Assembly: GCF_025359345.1 (NCBI RefSeq)
Contig: NZ_JANYGQ010000022.1
Coordinates: forward strand, 186,001-250,000
Direction: 5' to 3'
Length of the DNA: 64,000 bases
From: Mucilaginibacter sp.
Lineage (GTDB): Bacteria; Bacteroidota; Bacteroidia; Sphingobacteriales; Sphingobacteriaceae
Below are positions 23,939-33,173 of the stretch, piece after piece; within the stretch, counting starts at the first letter, position 1; the number at the start of each line of letters is the position of its first letter. A program made the translations under genes and the position numbers. The notes below the pieces were generated by a model, which did no database searches, was not told where the DNA came from, and worked only from the letters and a program-made list of their open reading frames with translations.

Positions 23939-24868
23939 ATGAAGTTTTTATACCTGCTTGTAATTACAACCATTATCTCGTATAACGCTTTTTCGCAGGG
24001 TTGCAGCGATGCGGGGTTTTGCAGCCTTGGCGTATTAAAAAACAACACTAATGACTCCGTCACTTTACGCAACAAAAAACATGTAATTGATATTGGCGCC
24101 AATTATGGGTTGGGTGAACAAAACACCAGCACGATTAACAGCTATTTGGAATATCTTTTCAACTTAAATAGCCGGTTTTCTTTCCAGTCGAAACTTACAG
24201 CGACTTACGCTAGCGGCTTTCTTGGCAGTAACTTTAACATTGGGGACCTATACGAAACTGTCAACTACGCGCCTAAACAAAACAGTGGCAACGAGTTAGC
24301 TTTCGTGGCCGGGGTCAAAATCCCACTAAGCAGGAGCAACGATAAAAACAGCGACGGTAAGAGCCTGCCACTGGATTACCAGGCAAGTATCGGCACTTAC
24401 GATGTCATTACCGGGCTAAACTATGTGGTCAACAAAAAATGGGAATTTGATGCGGCCGTACAGGTGCCGGTTGTGCAGGTAAACCAAAACAGTTATTCGC
24501 CTGCCGAATTTTCAGATCCACGTGTGCTCAAATTTGTCCCTACAAATGATTTCAAACGTAAAAGCGATCTTTTGGGAAGATTGGGCTATTATTTCTATTT
24601 ACAAAAAGATAATGTGAGCGTAAAACCAAGCCTATCATTAATTTATCACGTGGGCGAAGACAGCTACGTAAACATAGCCGGTCGGCGGGCAGCTATCATT
24701 GGGTCGCGGGGGCTTACAGTAAACGGGAGCGTTGTGGTAACCAAAAACTTCAATAATGGCAATCGCTTCGAGGTGGTGGCAGGAGCTCCTTTTAAAACCA
24801 GGAAAGTGAGGCCGGACGGTTTAACGCGGGATGCGGTTTTAAACCTCCAGTATTCTATAGTTTTTTGA
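23939..24868 (+). CDS. Outer-membrane beta-barrel protein, unknown function
   Basis: A 309-residue exported protein with the signal peptide FLYLLVITTIISYNAFSQ followed directly by a Cys-bearing segment (GCSDAGFCSLG). The rest is strand-rich with alternating aromatics (SYLEYLFNLNSRFSFQSKLT, RKSDLLGRLGYYFYLQKDN) and ends in Phe (LQYSIVF), the usual signal for outer-membrane insertion. I do not recognise the family. The segment AFVAGVKIPLSRSND resembles short transporter-like barrels. Monocistronic. Confidence 0.7.
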   Translation: MKFLYLLVITTIISYNAFSQGCSDAGFCSLGVLKNNTNDSVTLRNKKHVIDIGANYGLGEQNTSTINSYLEYLFNLNSRFSFQSKLTATYASGFLGSNFNIGDLYETVNYAPKQNSGNELAFVAGVKIPLSRSNDKNSDGKSLPLDYQASIGTYDVITGLNYVVNKKWEFDAAVQVPVVQVNQNSYSPAEFSDPRVLKFVPTNDFKRKSDLLGRLGYYFYLQKDNVSVKPSLSLIYHVGEDSYVNIAGRRAAIIGSRGLTVNGSVVVTKNFNNGNRFEVVAGAPFKTRKVRPDGLTRDAVLNLQYSIVF

Positions 24869-24935
24869 TCGGATATGTGACTTTTACTACCAACAATGCC
24901 GGATGACCTGGCTAACAACTGTCATAAATTTTTTT

Positions 24936-25826
24936 TTAATCTGCCGATATCGTTCTTTTCCGCCGATGTCCTGCTACCCTAACCATCTGCAACACTACGG
25001 AAAGTATGATCAACCCAAGGCCGCAATAAAATCCAACGGTGAGATCCCTGTTCTCTTTAAAAATCAAGATGGCCAGTATAATACTGTATAACGGTTCAAG
25101 GCCAAAGGTTAGGTTAACAGTAAAGGCCGAAATTGTTTTTAGCGCATAGGTCGACATCAGGTAAAGCAGCACTGTACAAAACAAGGCCAGTATCAGCAAA
25201 TAGCCAAAATCCGGCAACGAGGGTAATGCCATTTTAACCGGAAAGAGATAAAGATATACAGGTAAAAATAGCGTGACACCTGCAAAGCCGCCAAACATGG
25301 TGTAAAGTGTAATGGTTTCATTAGCAAATACTTTGGTAAGCCGCTCATTAAATATGGTGTAAAAGGCCACTAACAATGAAGATATTACTCCAAGAATAAT
25401 ACCGGTACGATAATGTGCATCCAGCCCGAAAATAAGCCCGATTCCGCATAGGGTTAGTCCGCTTAATATCAATTCGGCCAATGAGAATTTCTTTCGGTTG
25501 AGCAGCGGCGCTAAAATAGATGTAAAGAAACTTGTAAGTGAAAAGCAAACCACACCTACCGAAATATTGGAATACTTAATGCTTGCGTAAAAGAAAACCC
25601 AATGCAAACCAAGAAAGGCACCTGCAGAACCAATCCTGACCGCATTTTTAAAAGTGATTTTTTTGAGCCTGCCGCTTGCCGCCAAAATCAACAGCAATAA
25701 CAATCCTGAAAGCATTAACCGGTACCAGCTGATTAGCCCGGCATTAAGAGTTATCAGCCTGCCAAATACGCCCGTAAAACCAGCAAGTACCACAGCGAGG
25801 TGCAACAAAATGAATGCTTTCTTCAT
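24936..25826 (-). CDS. EamA-family (DMT) transporter
   Basis: A 296-residue inner-membrane protein of two EamA repeats with about ten helices (LHLAVVLAGFTGVFGRLITL at the start; LTFGLEPLYSIILAILIFKE in the second repeat, where the conserved EP...L...E pattern is seen). DMT transporters export or import small metabolites; the substrate is unknown. The ATG at 25826 lies 20 nt from the stop of the GH172-like gene on the same strand, so they may be co-transcribed with the GNAT gene. Confidence 0.9.
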   Translation of the reverse strand: MKKAFILLHLAVVLAGFTGVFGRLITLNAGLISWYRLMLSGLLLLLILAASGRLKKITFKNAVRIGSAGAFLGLHWVFFYASIKYSNISVGVVCFSLTSFFTSILAPLLNRKKFSLAELILSGLTLCGIGLIFGLDAHYRTGIILGVISSLLVAFYTIFNERLTKVFANETITLYTMFGGFAGVTLFLPVYLYLFPVKMALPSLPDFGYLLILALFCTVLLYLMSTYALKTISAFTVNLTFGLEPLYSIILAILIFKENRDLTVGFYCGLGLIILSVVLQMVRVAGHRRKRTISAD

Positions 25827-25846
25827 TATAGAATTATTCGTGCTCG

Positions 25847-27106
25847 TTATTTAGGCGCTTTATCGCGCATTTGCGTGGTGCGAATGGCAACCGGCTGCAA
25901 TGCGGGTAAATTATCAGCAGGCTTATCCAGGTAAAAATAAGCGGTTGCAGATACGTCGTCCGAACGGTAGAAATTCGCCCATCCATCAGTCAGCGCGATT
26001 TTATCCAGTTGCTGCACCTCGCCCTTTTTATAAAACATGTGGAGTTTGTCGTCATACGTAGTTATCGGTATTAATGGCGCTTTCGCAGCCTGGAAACCGG
26101 CAACCTTTTGCTTTGTGTCGCCGCCAATTTGCTGCATAGTTATGCGGCAATCAGTTTTAAAATAAACCGGATCGGGCACATGGAAGCGGTAAAAAGCCCA
26201 TTGCAGCAAACTATCGCTGGCGACGGTACAGCCCGAATATTGGTTAATAAACTTCGCTTGTCCCCAGCCTGTGCCGATATAGTCTTCGGTACCGGTACCA
26301 TTTATAGATGGATAATCCCTGTCGCCATCCAAATACATCTTTACCTCACCTTCGCCAAACCACGATTTGCCATAAACCGGATTAGCGTTAACACCCATAT
26401 TTACGCCCAAAAACCTGCCGCGGCCCTTAACGCGGGGCAGTATCTCAAAATCCTGCGCCAGCGTGGTTGCGGTATCGCGGCGCCAGGCGGCATGGAAATA
26501 CATATTGCTGTTGTTCCATTCGGGCAGCAGGCTATAGTCCACGTCGAAATAGATATTATGCAGCTTAAGTTTCGATTCATTAGTTATCACAATCCTGGCA
26601 CCTTTCTTAAAAGGCATAGGGATATAGCATATAAACGAGCGGGCTTCCGGGTCAGCAAAAAAAACGTTCTGAAAAGCTGTCGTGCGACCAAGGCCAACGC
26701 CAAAAAAATCGCCAATAGGAGCAGAAACTGCCGGTTTTTTCTCACCATCCCAAAACATTTCGATTTTTAACGAGCGCAGCATTTGCGGCGACCTGTCATC
26801 AATAGTTATCCATATGCGGTTAATGATGCCAGTTCCCCGGATATCAAGTAAAGCTTTCGAACTGCCCGCTTCTATCCAATCTGCCGGATGGCCCTTGGCG
26901 CCGTTATTTTCTTTACCACCAGCCCCTTTTTTACCGTTCAGATTTTCGGGGCTGCTCCAGCGGGTTTCGGCATTGCCATCAAATTGATAAACACTGCCGG
27001 CCGAGCTGCTTTGGGCCATTGTTGCATGGGCAAACATAATAACCAAAGCAAATATCAACGACCATTTTATTGCTAGTTTTACTGCGATACTTTTTGTGAT
27101 GCTCAT
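25847..27106 (-). CDS. DUF2961 / GH172-family secreted glycoside hydrolase
   Basis: A 419-residue exported protein (signal LIFALVIMFAHATMAQ). DUF2961 features: RWSSPENLNGKKGAGGKENN, GIINRIWITIDDRSP, the jelly-roll segment APIGDFFGVGLG, and the two Glu-bearing motifs SWFGEGEVKMYLDGD and NGTGTEDYIGTGWG that correspond to the catalytic glutamates of GH172. Characterised GH172 enzymes act on fructofuranose or arabinofuranose linkages; the arabinose region 10 kb away makes D/L-arabinan an attractive but unproven substrate. Four-base overlap with the upstream GNAT gene. Confidence 0.88.
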   Translation of the reverse strand: MSITKSIAVKLAIKWSLIFALVIMFAHATMAQSSSAGSVYQFDGNAETRWSSPENLNGKKGAGGKENNGAKGHPADWIEAGSSKALLDIRGTGIINRIWITIDDRSPQMLRSLKIEMFWDGEKKPAVSAPIGDFFGVGLGRTTAFQNVFFADPEARSFICYIPMPFKKGARIVITNESKLKLHNIYFDVDYSLLPEWNNSNMYFHAAWRRDTATTLAQDFEILPRVKGRGRFLGVNMGVNANPVYGKSWFGEGEVKMYLDGDRDYPSINGTGTEDYIGTGWGQAKFINQYSGCTVASDSLLQWAFYRFHVPDPVYFKTDCRITMQQIGGDTKQKVAGFQAAKAPLIPITTYDDKLHMFYKKGEVQQLDKIALTDGWANFYRSDDVSATAYFYLDKPADNLPALQPVAIRTTQMRDKAPK

Positions 27107-27531
27107 TTGGATATTTTTAAGTCGTTCTCATTATCCAGCATGTAACAATGCTCATGCCGTGTCATCCCTATTTTTGGATAGTATCCCACGGCAGCGGGCG
27201 CCGAAAGTAAAATTAGTTTTGCCTGCGGCGTAAGCCGTTTAGTTTCTTTTATCAGCCGAGTGCCTATCCCCTGCTTTTGCAGGCTTTCATCAACAGCCAA
27301 ATCGGATAAATAGGTACAATAAATAAAATCAGTTAATGAGCGTGCCACGCCTACCAGCTTGCCGTCTTTGCGGGCCGTAACTATTAAATTAGCGTTTTGG
27401 CACATACATTTTATCCGTTCAGCGTCGTCAATCGGACGGCGTGCGGCAAGGGTGCTGCGTTTTAAAACATCAATAAATTCTTCGGGGTGCAGGGTTAGTT
27501 CGCGTGCGTAAACTATTTCGTTATGCTCCAT
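27103..27531 (-). CDS. GNAT-family N-acetyltransferase
   Basis: A 142-residue single GNAT domain. The acetyl-CoA pyrophosphate loop is seen in VDESLQKQGIGTRLIKET, after the beta-4 strand YLSDLAV; the C-terminal part (AKLILLSAPAAVGYYPKIGM) holds the conserved Tyr. The substrate is unknown. Its stop overlaps the start of the GH172-like gene, so they are coupled, but nothing links the functions. Confidence 0.88.
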   Translation of the reverse strand: MEHNEIVYARELTLHPEEFIDVLKRSTLAARRPIDDAERIKCMCQNANLIVTARKDGKLVGVARSLTDFIYCTYLSDLAVDESLQKQGIGTRLIKETKRLTPQAKLILLSAPAAVGYYPKIGMTRHEHCYMLDNENDLKISK

Positions 27532-27888
27532 ATTATTTTATGCAGATCGGTTGTGCTAATGCACAGCAATTTATAAGGTTATCTGCAATTAAACAATGGG
27601 TATTGGTAATTATTCGGGGAAGGTTTATCATCTGCAAAATAACCAGGAAGTGCGTCGCTGATATACCTTATACACAATTATTTGGCAGATATAGAGCAGA
27701 GCGTAATTTGGCTAAAGCCCGACTTTCTTAATCTCTTCCCCGTCGGTTAAAACCGACGGCAATGAAGACAAAAAACAAGGCATAACTCATTGCCGTCTGG
27801 CTTAAGCCGACGGAACTTAAAGCGTAAACTAAGATGGCTTTAGCCAAAGTTCTTAGCGAATAAACAAGGGGCCAAACTAACCAGGACG
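27532..27888. other. Intergenic region occupied by a nested palindromic element
   Basis: No gene seen. Most of it is the 142-bp nested palindrome at 27707-27848, listed separately; the remainder (27532-27706) shows nothing recognisable. Confidence 0.6.
27707..27848. repeat. Nested palindromic (BIME/MITE-like) element
   Basis: The outer arms TTTGGCTAAAGCC (27707-27719) and GGCTTTAGCCAAA (27836-27848) are perfect complements over 13 bp. Inside are two hairpins with CCGTCGG...CCGACGG arms (27740-27759 and 27793-27813) and an inverted CGGCAATGA/TCATTGCCG pair. The whole block could fold into one cruciform. There is no transposase. Confidence 0.8.
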
Positions 27889-28617
27889 CTACAATTTTCC
27901 GTCTGCTTTTGCCGCTATTTTTGGCATATCGTCTTGCAGTTTTATCATCAGCTCATCCACAGCATTTTCGCAAAGGGGCAGCACTTTTTTGGGAGTGAGG
28001 AATGAAATACCTGCAATCTGGCTCCCTGTCAGTTGCGATATGGCAGTTTCGGTTGTTGAAAACACTTTTTTGCCGTTTTTATCAAACAAAAGAATGTGAA
28101 CGCTGGCATTTACCTTCACCAAAGCCACACCGCCAAGGCCTTTTTTCTCCATGCTAAAATCGAGATAAACCTTCATTATGCCATCGGCGGAGGCAAACAT
28201 GTTAGCCAGTTTTTTCTCGTTGCCCTTATCTTTCAAAGGCAATACCACTTTATAACCTTTCGCGGCAAGAGTCAGTTCATCCCGCAAGGCACCTGCCGCG
28301 GCAGGGTCGTTTGGAACAAAGTCTTTATAATCAGAATTATCTATTACCTCGCGCTCAGGCAATAGTTGGAAGGAGAATTTTTTGCTGTAGTTTTTAAAAA
28401 ACTGATCATGAAAGTTTTTTAAAAACGAACTCATATCAAAATCAGGGTCATTACAAAGCTTCGTAACACTTGCCTCAGCAGACTTTGTGGCAACCCTGCT
28501 GATATCAATTTGTTTATCAGCATAAAAAGTAACAACAGCCACTTTTTTATCCTGGGCATAAACAGATGCTGATAAAAAAATTAAGGATAAATTAAAGAAT
28601 ATAAATAGTTTTTTCAT
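27889..28617 (-). CDS. Secreted hypothetical protein
   Basis: I choose the ATG at 28617 (242 residues), since it opens a signal peptide (KLFIFFNLSLIFLSASVYAQ); the frame extends upstream to 28674 without adding a better start. The mature part (KVAVVTFYADKQIDISRVAT, later VKVNASVHILLFDKNGKKVF) alternates strands and helices and resembles the periplasmic lipoprotein-like fold that reports a stress or effect level, but I recognise no family. No cysteine lipobox. Transcribed alone. Confidence 0.65.
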   Translation of the reverse strand: MKKLFIFFNLSLIFLSASVYAQDKKVAVVTFYADKQIDISRVATKSAEASVTKLCNDPDFDMSSFLKNFHDQFFKNYSKKFSFQLLPEREVIDNSDYKDFVPNDPAAAGALRDELTLAAKGYKVVLPLKDKGNEKKLANMFASADGIMKVYLDFSMEKKGLGGVALVKVNASVHILLFDKNGKKVFSTTETAISQLTGSQIAGISFLTPKKVLPLCENAVDELMIKLQDDMPKIAAKADGKL

Positions 28618-28757
28618 TTCGTTGTTTTGGGTAGCTATTAACCAAATATTTAAAGGGTAAATGTAACTAAACAAAAATTAAGCCCATTTTATTACTCCGT
28701 CATTTTTTTGCTTAAAACAACAGCTTGTTTAAAAGGCGGCAATACCGCCAACTGTCT

Positions 28758-29642
28758 TTACAATTTATTATCCGCCATCCATTTAGCAATAAGTTCTTTG
28801 TAAACCCCTACGCCGCCCGTTGTGCTGCGGATGCCATATCCGTGGCCGCCGGTTGGGTACAAATGCATTTCGGCAAGTACTTTTGCCCGCTTAAGTGCTA
28901 AATAGTAGAACAAAGCATTTTCAACATTAATGGGGTCGTCTTCGGTTTGAAAGATAAATGTTGGTGGTGTTTTGGCCGATACCAGTATCTCATCGGCCAG
29001 TTTGCCCGGTTGTTTTTCGTCAATTAAATAGGCAGGGTAGGTTAATATGGTAAAATCGGGGCGGCAACTTATATCATCTGCAGCATCTACATGCGCGTAA
29101 GCCCGTTTCTCGTTCGTATTGCTTACCAATGCGGATAAATGTCCACCTGCTGAAAAGCCCATGATGCCTATATGATTGGGTTTTATGCCCCATTTGTCAG
29201 CATTAAGGCGAACAAGGCCCAGTGCCCTTTGCGCATCCTGCAGCGGCAGTTCGTACCGCAGCTTCCCGGGCAAAGTCGGTACCCGGTATTTTAACAATAT
29301 GGCGGTTACCCCTATAGAATTAAACCATTCGCAAATTTCGGTACCCTCCAAATCCATTGCCAAAATGTAATAGCCACCGCCGGGACAAACCACAACGGCC
29401 GTTCCATTTGGATTTTTTGGTTTGAAGACTTTTATTGTGGGGTTGGTAATATCGCCCAGCCTGATAACCGCCTTGCCCGATACTTTGTCATCATTTGGCT
29501 TGCTGATGTCATGCTCAACTAGTTTTTTTCCTTTGACGGTATCAATAAGCCTGTCTTTTGGCCATAAGTTAATTTCAACCGGGGTTTGGGCGTTTAACAT
29601 GGTAGTCATAAAACAGGCAATAATTATCAAGTATTTTTTCAT
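28758..29642 (-). CDS. Secreted alpha/beta hydrolase, acetyl-esterase-like
   Basis: A 294-residue protein with a signal peptide (IIIACFMTTMLNAQ) and a complete esterase core: oxyanion-hole PGGGYYILAMDLEG, nucleophile elbow GFSAGGHLSALV, acid in FQTEDDPINVENAL and the catalytic His in GGHGYGIRS. It resembles bacterial acetyl- and feruloyl-esterases that remove side groups from plant polysaccharides, acting in the periplasm. Substrate unproven; no CAZyme partner is adjacent. Confidence 0.88.
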   Translation of the reverse strand: MKKYLIIIACFMTTMLNAQTPVEINLWPKDRLIDTVKGKKLVEHDISKPNDDKVSGKAVIRLGDITNPTIKVFKPKNPNGTAVVVCPGGGYYILAMDLEGTEICEWFNSIGVTAILLKYRVPTLPGKLRYELPLQDAQRALGLVRLNADKWGIKPNHIGIMGFSAGGHLSALVSNTNEKRAYAHVDAADDISCRPDFTILTYPAYLIDEKQPGKLADEILVSAKTPPTFIFQTEDDPINVENALFYYLALKRAKVLAEMHLYPTGGHGYGIRSTTGGVGVYKELIAKWMADNKL

Positions 29643-29789
29643 CCGGGGGCAAAAAGTAAATGGCGGTGGCCTAAGATAAAGATATGCAGATTATGCTGCA
29701 ATAACCTACAATTAATCTAAAAATGTTACAATAGAGCCTAAAACAAATGATTTGTACGACGTGTTATTACCCTACCAATTATAATTTCT

Positions 29790-30167
29790 ATGTCTCAAAA
29801 AATACTTGTAGTTGAGGACGACTACGAAATCCTGAACTTATTAAAAGACGTACTGGAGAGGGAAGGCTATGAAGTCACAGCGCTGAATTACACCGAGTCC
29901 ATCATTAAAAGTGTAACTCAACATAATCCCGATTTGGTAATGCTTGATTTTTTGCTGGCGGGCATTAACGGAGGTGAACTTTGTCACGAGATAAAAGCGA
30001 ATCCCGGAACCGCTTTGCTGCCGGTAATTATGCTTTCTGCATTCCCACGCGTACTTGATTCATTGGGCAACTATGGTTCGGATGCTTTTATTGCAAAACC
30101 GTTTGATATTGCGATGGTGTTAAAAAAAGTGAAGGAATGCCTTGAAGACCGGATGGCACACGCGTAA
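29790..30167 (+). CDS. Single-domain response regulator (CheY-like)
   Basis: A 125-residue receiver domain only: acidic pocket VVEDDYE, phospho-acceptor Asp in DLVMLDFLL (about residue 51), switch Ser in IMLSAFPR and conserved Lys in AKPFD. No output domain follows, so it must act by protein-protein contact or phosphotransfer. No histidine kinase is adjacent. Upstream gene is divergent. Confidence 0.92.
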   Translation: MSQKILVVEDDYEILNLLKDVLEREGYEVTALNYTESIIKSVTQHNPDLVMLDFLLAGINGGELCHEIKANPGTALLPVIMLSAFPRVLDSLGNYGSDAFIAKPFDIAMVLKKVKECLEDRMAHA

Positions 30168-30527
30168 AAGCTGTAATGATATTCAATAATGAATTCGAAT
30201 ATCAAGCCAACCTGTTATTTTCATTTTGTTATTCGATATTAAGCGCTCAGCATTTAACTTTTTTTGCGGGCTGCTGTGCATTCACTTGCCAAAAAACTTT
30301 ATTACCCAAATGCCATCTCCCGGAAAATATTGCTGATATATTTTATTCCGCTTACATAAACCGGTTATATCAAATCTCCTCCCAGGGTCGTAGGGTAAAA
30401 GTTTGTGCCTTTATTGAATATTTACCGGTAATACGAGGTAATTAATATGCCCCAACACAAATTTAACGCCGAAATTTAAACAGGTGTTATAACTTTACCC
30501 ATACCATTACCATAAACCACAAAATAA
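30168..30527. other. Gap without recognised feature
   Basis: No convincing gene. A 89-codon frame (30176-30445) has cysteine-rich, non-protein-like composition. No repeat, hairpin with T-run or promoter element stood out, apart from a small TTACCGGTAA palindrome near 30423. Confidence 0.4.
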
Positions 30528-31856
30528 ATGGCTCATTCGCTAACCTATATTCTTACACTTCTGGCAGCCGGCATCGGGCTGATTGTTTTGCTTACGACAA
30601 AATATAAGGCCCCCGCTTTTTTTGCATTGTTCTTAGCCTGTTTGGTTGTGGGGCTCGGTATCGGCCTGCCTTTAAGCGGCGTGATAACAACGATGAAGGA
30701 TGGTTTCGGCAATATTTTAAAATCGTTGGGGCTGATAATTGTATTGGGCACAACGCTGGGCCTGCTGCTTGAATACACCGGTAGCACAACAGTGATGGCA
30801 ACTTATTTGATAAAGAAATTAAGCAATAAACACGCTCCCTGGGCCATGAGCCTTACCGGATTTATAGTTGGACTCCCCATTTTTTGCGACTCAGGATATA
30901 TTGTACTTAGCGGACTAAATCGCTCAATGGCGCGGCGGACAGGCATCCCAATAACCATCATGTCCGTCTCCCTCGCTACGGGTTTATATGCCGTACATTG
31001 TTTAATTCCGCCACACCCCGGTGCTTCGGCCGCGGCAGCCACCATAGGGGTTGATTTCGGCAAGCTGATTCTAATTGGAATCGTAGTAGCCATACCAGCC
31101 ATGATAGTTGGCAATTTATGGGCGAAATATGCGGGTAAAAAAACAATTGAACACGTAACAGATGAAGTTTTTGATATCGATGATGAACACGCACGCCTGT
31201 CACTGATAAAAGCTTGCCTGCCCGTTTTTGTCCCGATAGTTTTAATCGGTATAAAGTCGTTTTTAACAGCGTGCGCGCATACTTACCCGGCCTTGACTAC
31301 ATTTTTGCTCACCCTGGGCGACCCGGTAATGGCCCTTTTGATTGGCGTGCTGCTGGCATTTAACTGCAAACGCGGCTGGAAAAAAGGCGAATTGAGTAAA
31401 TTATTGCAGGAAGGGGCAGAAAAAGCCGGCGGCATATTGGTTATAATTGGTATGGGTGGCGCGTTTGGCGCTATTTTAACCTCGGCAAATATCGGTGCAC
31501 ATTTTAGCCAATCGCTGGCACTGGGCAGCATGGGTATTTTCTTTCCGTTTTTATTGACGTCGGTTTTAAAAACGGCACAGGGTTCATCAACGGTTGCCAT
31601 AATTACCGCCGCTTCTATAATGCTGCCCTTGCTGCCTGCATTGGGGCTGAATACCGAAAACGGCAGACTGTTTTGTGTGCTGGCTATGGGTGGCGGCTCT
31701 ATGATGATATCGCACGCAAACGACGCCTATTTTTGGGTGATCGCAAAATTTTCGGGGTTGGAGATGAAAACCATGCTGAAGGTTTACTCAACTGCTACCA
31801 TTTTGATGGGCACAACGACAATCATTATGGTTTATATTTTATCAAAGGTTTTATAA
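30528..31856 (+). CDS. GntP-family gluconate/glycerate:H+ symporter
   Basis: A 442-residue membrane protein with about 12 helices and the GntP-type motif FCDSGYIVLSG and HPGASAAAATIG (substrate/H+ pathway) plus GSSTVAIITAAS in the C-terminal half. The gene is followed by glycerate kinase with one intervening base, suggesting that D-glycerate (or a related sugar acid) is the transported substrate; GntP members also carry gluconate, so this is an inference from context. Confidence 0.93.
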   Translation: MAHSLTYILTLLAAGIGLIVLLTTKYKAPAFFALFLACLVVGLGIGLPLSGVITTMKDGFGNILKSLGLIIVLGTTLGLLLEYTGSTTVMATYLIKKLSNKHAPWAMSLTGFIVGLPIFCDSGYIVLSGLNRSMARRTGIPITIMSVSLATGLYAVHCLIPPHPGASAAAATIGVDFGKLILIGIVVAIPAMIVGNLWAKYAGKKTIEHVTDEVFDIDDEHARLSLIKACLPVFVPIVLIGIKSFLTACAHTYPALTTFLLTLGDPVMALLIGVLLAFNCKRGWKKGELSKLLQEGAEKAGGILVIIGMGGAFGAILTSANIGAHFSQSLALGSMGIFFPFLLTSVLKTAQGSSTVAIITAASIMLPLLPALGLNTENGRLFCVLAMGGGSMMISHANDAYFWVIAKFSGLEMKTMLKVYSTATILMGTTTIIMVYILSKVL

Positions 31857-31857
31857 T

Positions 31858-32982
31858 ATGCATATCCTCATTGCTCCGAATGCTTTTAAGAACAGCCTTG
31901 ATGCCAGGCAGGTTGCTTTGGCAATTGAAGATGGCTTAAAGCAAAGCAAACTGGATTGTACCACCCAATGCTTCTCCATTGCCGATGGCGGCGATGGCAC
32001 CGGCAGCCTCATTGTTGAAAGCTGTAAAGGCAAAGTAGTTTGGAAGGAAGTTAACGACCCGCTTGGCCGGAAAATTAAAGCTTCATTTGGCTTGATCGAC
32101 AATGGCAAAACAGCGGTAATTGAAATGGCGGATGCATCGGGTTTGCGGCTGCTGAAAAAGGAAGAGCTAAACCCTTTAAAAACATCGTCATACGGAACAG
32201 GGGAATTGATAAAATTCGCTCTGGACGAAGGCGCAAGCCGAATATTTATAGCCATGGGCGGCTCTGCAACTGTTGATGGCGGCTGCGGAATATTAAGTGC
32301 TTTAGGTATTCGTTTTTTGAATAATGCCGGCGATGTATTACAAGCCGTCCCCGAAAGCCTGGTTAATATAGCTAAGATTGACGCATCTGACCTTGATAAA
32401 AGATTAAGCGATTGCGAAATAGTTATTCTTTGCGACGTAGATAATAAGCTGCTCGGCTCACAGGGAGCGGCAACTGTGTTTGGCCCTCAGAAAGGAGCCT
32501 CGGTAGCTGATGTGACTTTTCTGGATGGCTTTTTAGCAAATTTCGCGAAGATATCAGCCGCTCAAACAGGCAAAAGCATGGCTGATATTAAACATGGCGG
32601 CGCGGCAGGCGGCGCAACGGCAGGCCTGAATACCTGGCTAAACGCAAAGCTGGTAAACGGCATTGAATATTTTTTAAAGCTTACCAACTTTGCCGAAGCG
32701 CTGCAGCACGCAGACTTAGTAATTAGCGGCGAAGGCAGCATAGACAGACAAACTTTACAAGGTAAGGGACCTTACGGGGTTGCATTACAGGCGAAGCAGG
32801 CTGGCTTAAAAGTTATCGGCGTGGCCGGCGTAATTCCGCCTGAACCGGATGAGGAACTCGATCGATTTTTTGACCAGCTGATTTGTATCAATGAGCCTGG
32901 TACCGATATGGCAACTTCGATGGCCAATACCAGGGAAAATCTTGTTAAAACCGGCAACAAAATTGGCGATATGCTGGCTTAA
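31858..32982 (+). CDS. Glycerate kinase, GlxK family
   Basis: A 374-residue class I glycerate kinase: APNAFKNSLDARQVALAIED at the N-terminus, then SIADGGDGTGSLIVES and the nucleotide/acyl-binding AMGGSATVDGGCGILSALGI, all family signatures; the C-terminal GEGSIDRQTLQGKGPYGVAL is intact. It phosphorylates D-glycerate to 2-phosphoglycerate (or 3-), feeding glycolysis. One base after the permease gene, so surely one transcript. Confidence 0.95.
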   Translation: MHILIAPNAFKNSLDARQVALAIEDGLKQSKLDCTTQCFSIADGGDGTGSLIVESCKGKVVWKEVNDPLGRKIKASFGLIDNGKTAVIEMADASGLRLLKKEELNPLKTSSYGTGELIKFALDEGASRIFIAMGGSATVDGGCGILSALGIRFLNNAGDVLQAVPESLVNIAKIDASDLDKRLSDCEIVILCDVDNKLLGSQGAATVFGPQKGASVADVTFLDGFLANFAKISAAQTGKSMADIKHGGAAGGATAGLNTWLNAKLVNGIEYFLKLTNFAEALQHADLVISGEGSIDRQTLQGKGPYGVALQAKQAGLKVIGVAGVIPPEPDEELDRFFDQLICINEPGTDMATSMANTRENLVKTGNKIGDMLA

Positions 32983-33050
32983 AAAGCCAGGTTTTGCTTT
33001 CGTGTTTGTCAGTGTTGTCACCAATCGTGGTGTAAATTTACACGTCAAGC

Positions 33051-33122
33051 GTTCCATTTTTGCACATGGAACACCCGGAACGCTGTGAAACATGCTGATT
33101 TTCAGGCTAATTGATTTACAAC
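33051..33122. repeat. Dispersed GTTCC-hairpin element, copy B
   Basis: GTTCCATTTTTGCACATGGAAC forms a hairpin, followed by GAACGCTGTGAAACAT and a run ending TTTACAAC. It aligns with 21402-21472. It lies between the glycerate kinase (rightward) and the GH39-like gene (leftward), and is followed by a GTAGAGACG palindrome at 33123. Confidence 0.75.
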
Positions 33123-33150
33123 GTAGAGACGCAATGCTTCCCGTCTCTAC
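33123..33150. repeat. GTAGAGACG-type palindrome
   Basis: GTAGAGACG and its complement CGTCTCTAC flank a 10-nt centre. The arms match the palindromes at 44031-44128, so this is a dispersed short palindromic repeat family in this genome. Confidence 0.7.
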
Positions 33151-33173
33151 ATGGGTTCGTTTTGATTACCTCC

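Noticed and set aside
30176..30445. 89-codon ORF after the response regulator
   Set aside because: Composition is Cys- and Leu-rich with no domain-like pattern, no start signal, and it lies in an otherwise blank gap; probably a chance frame.
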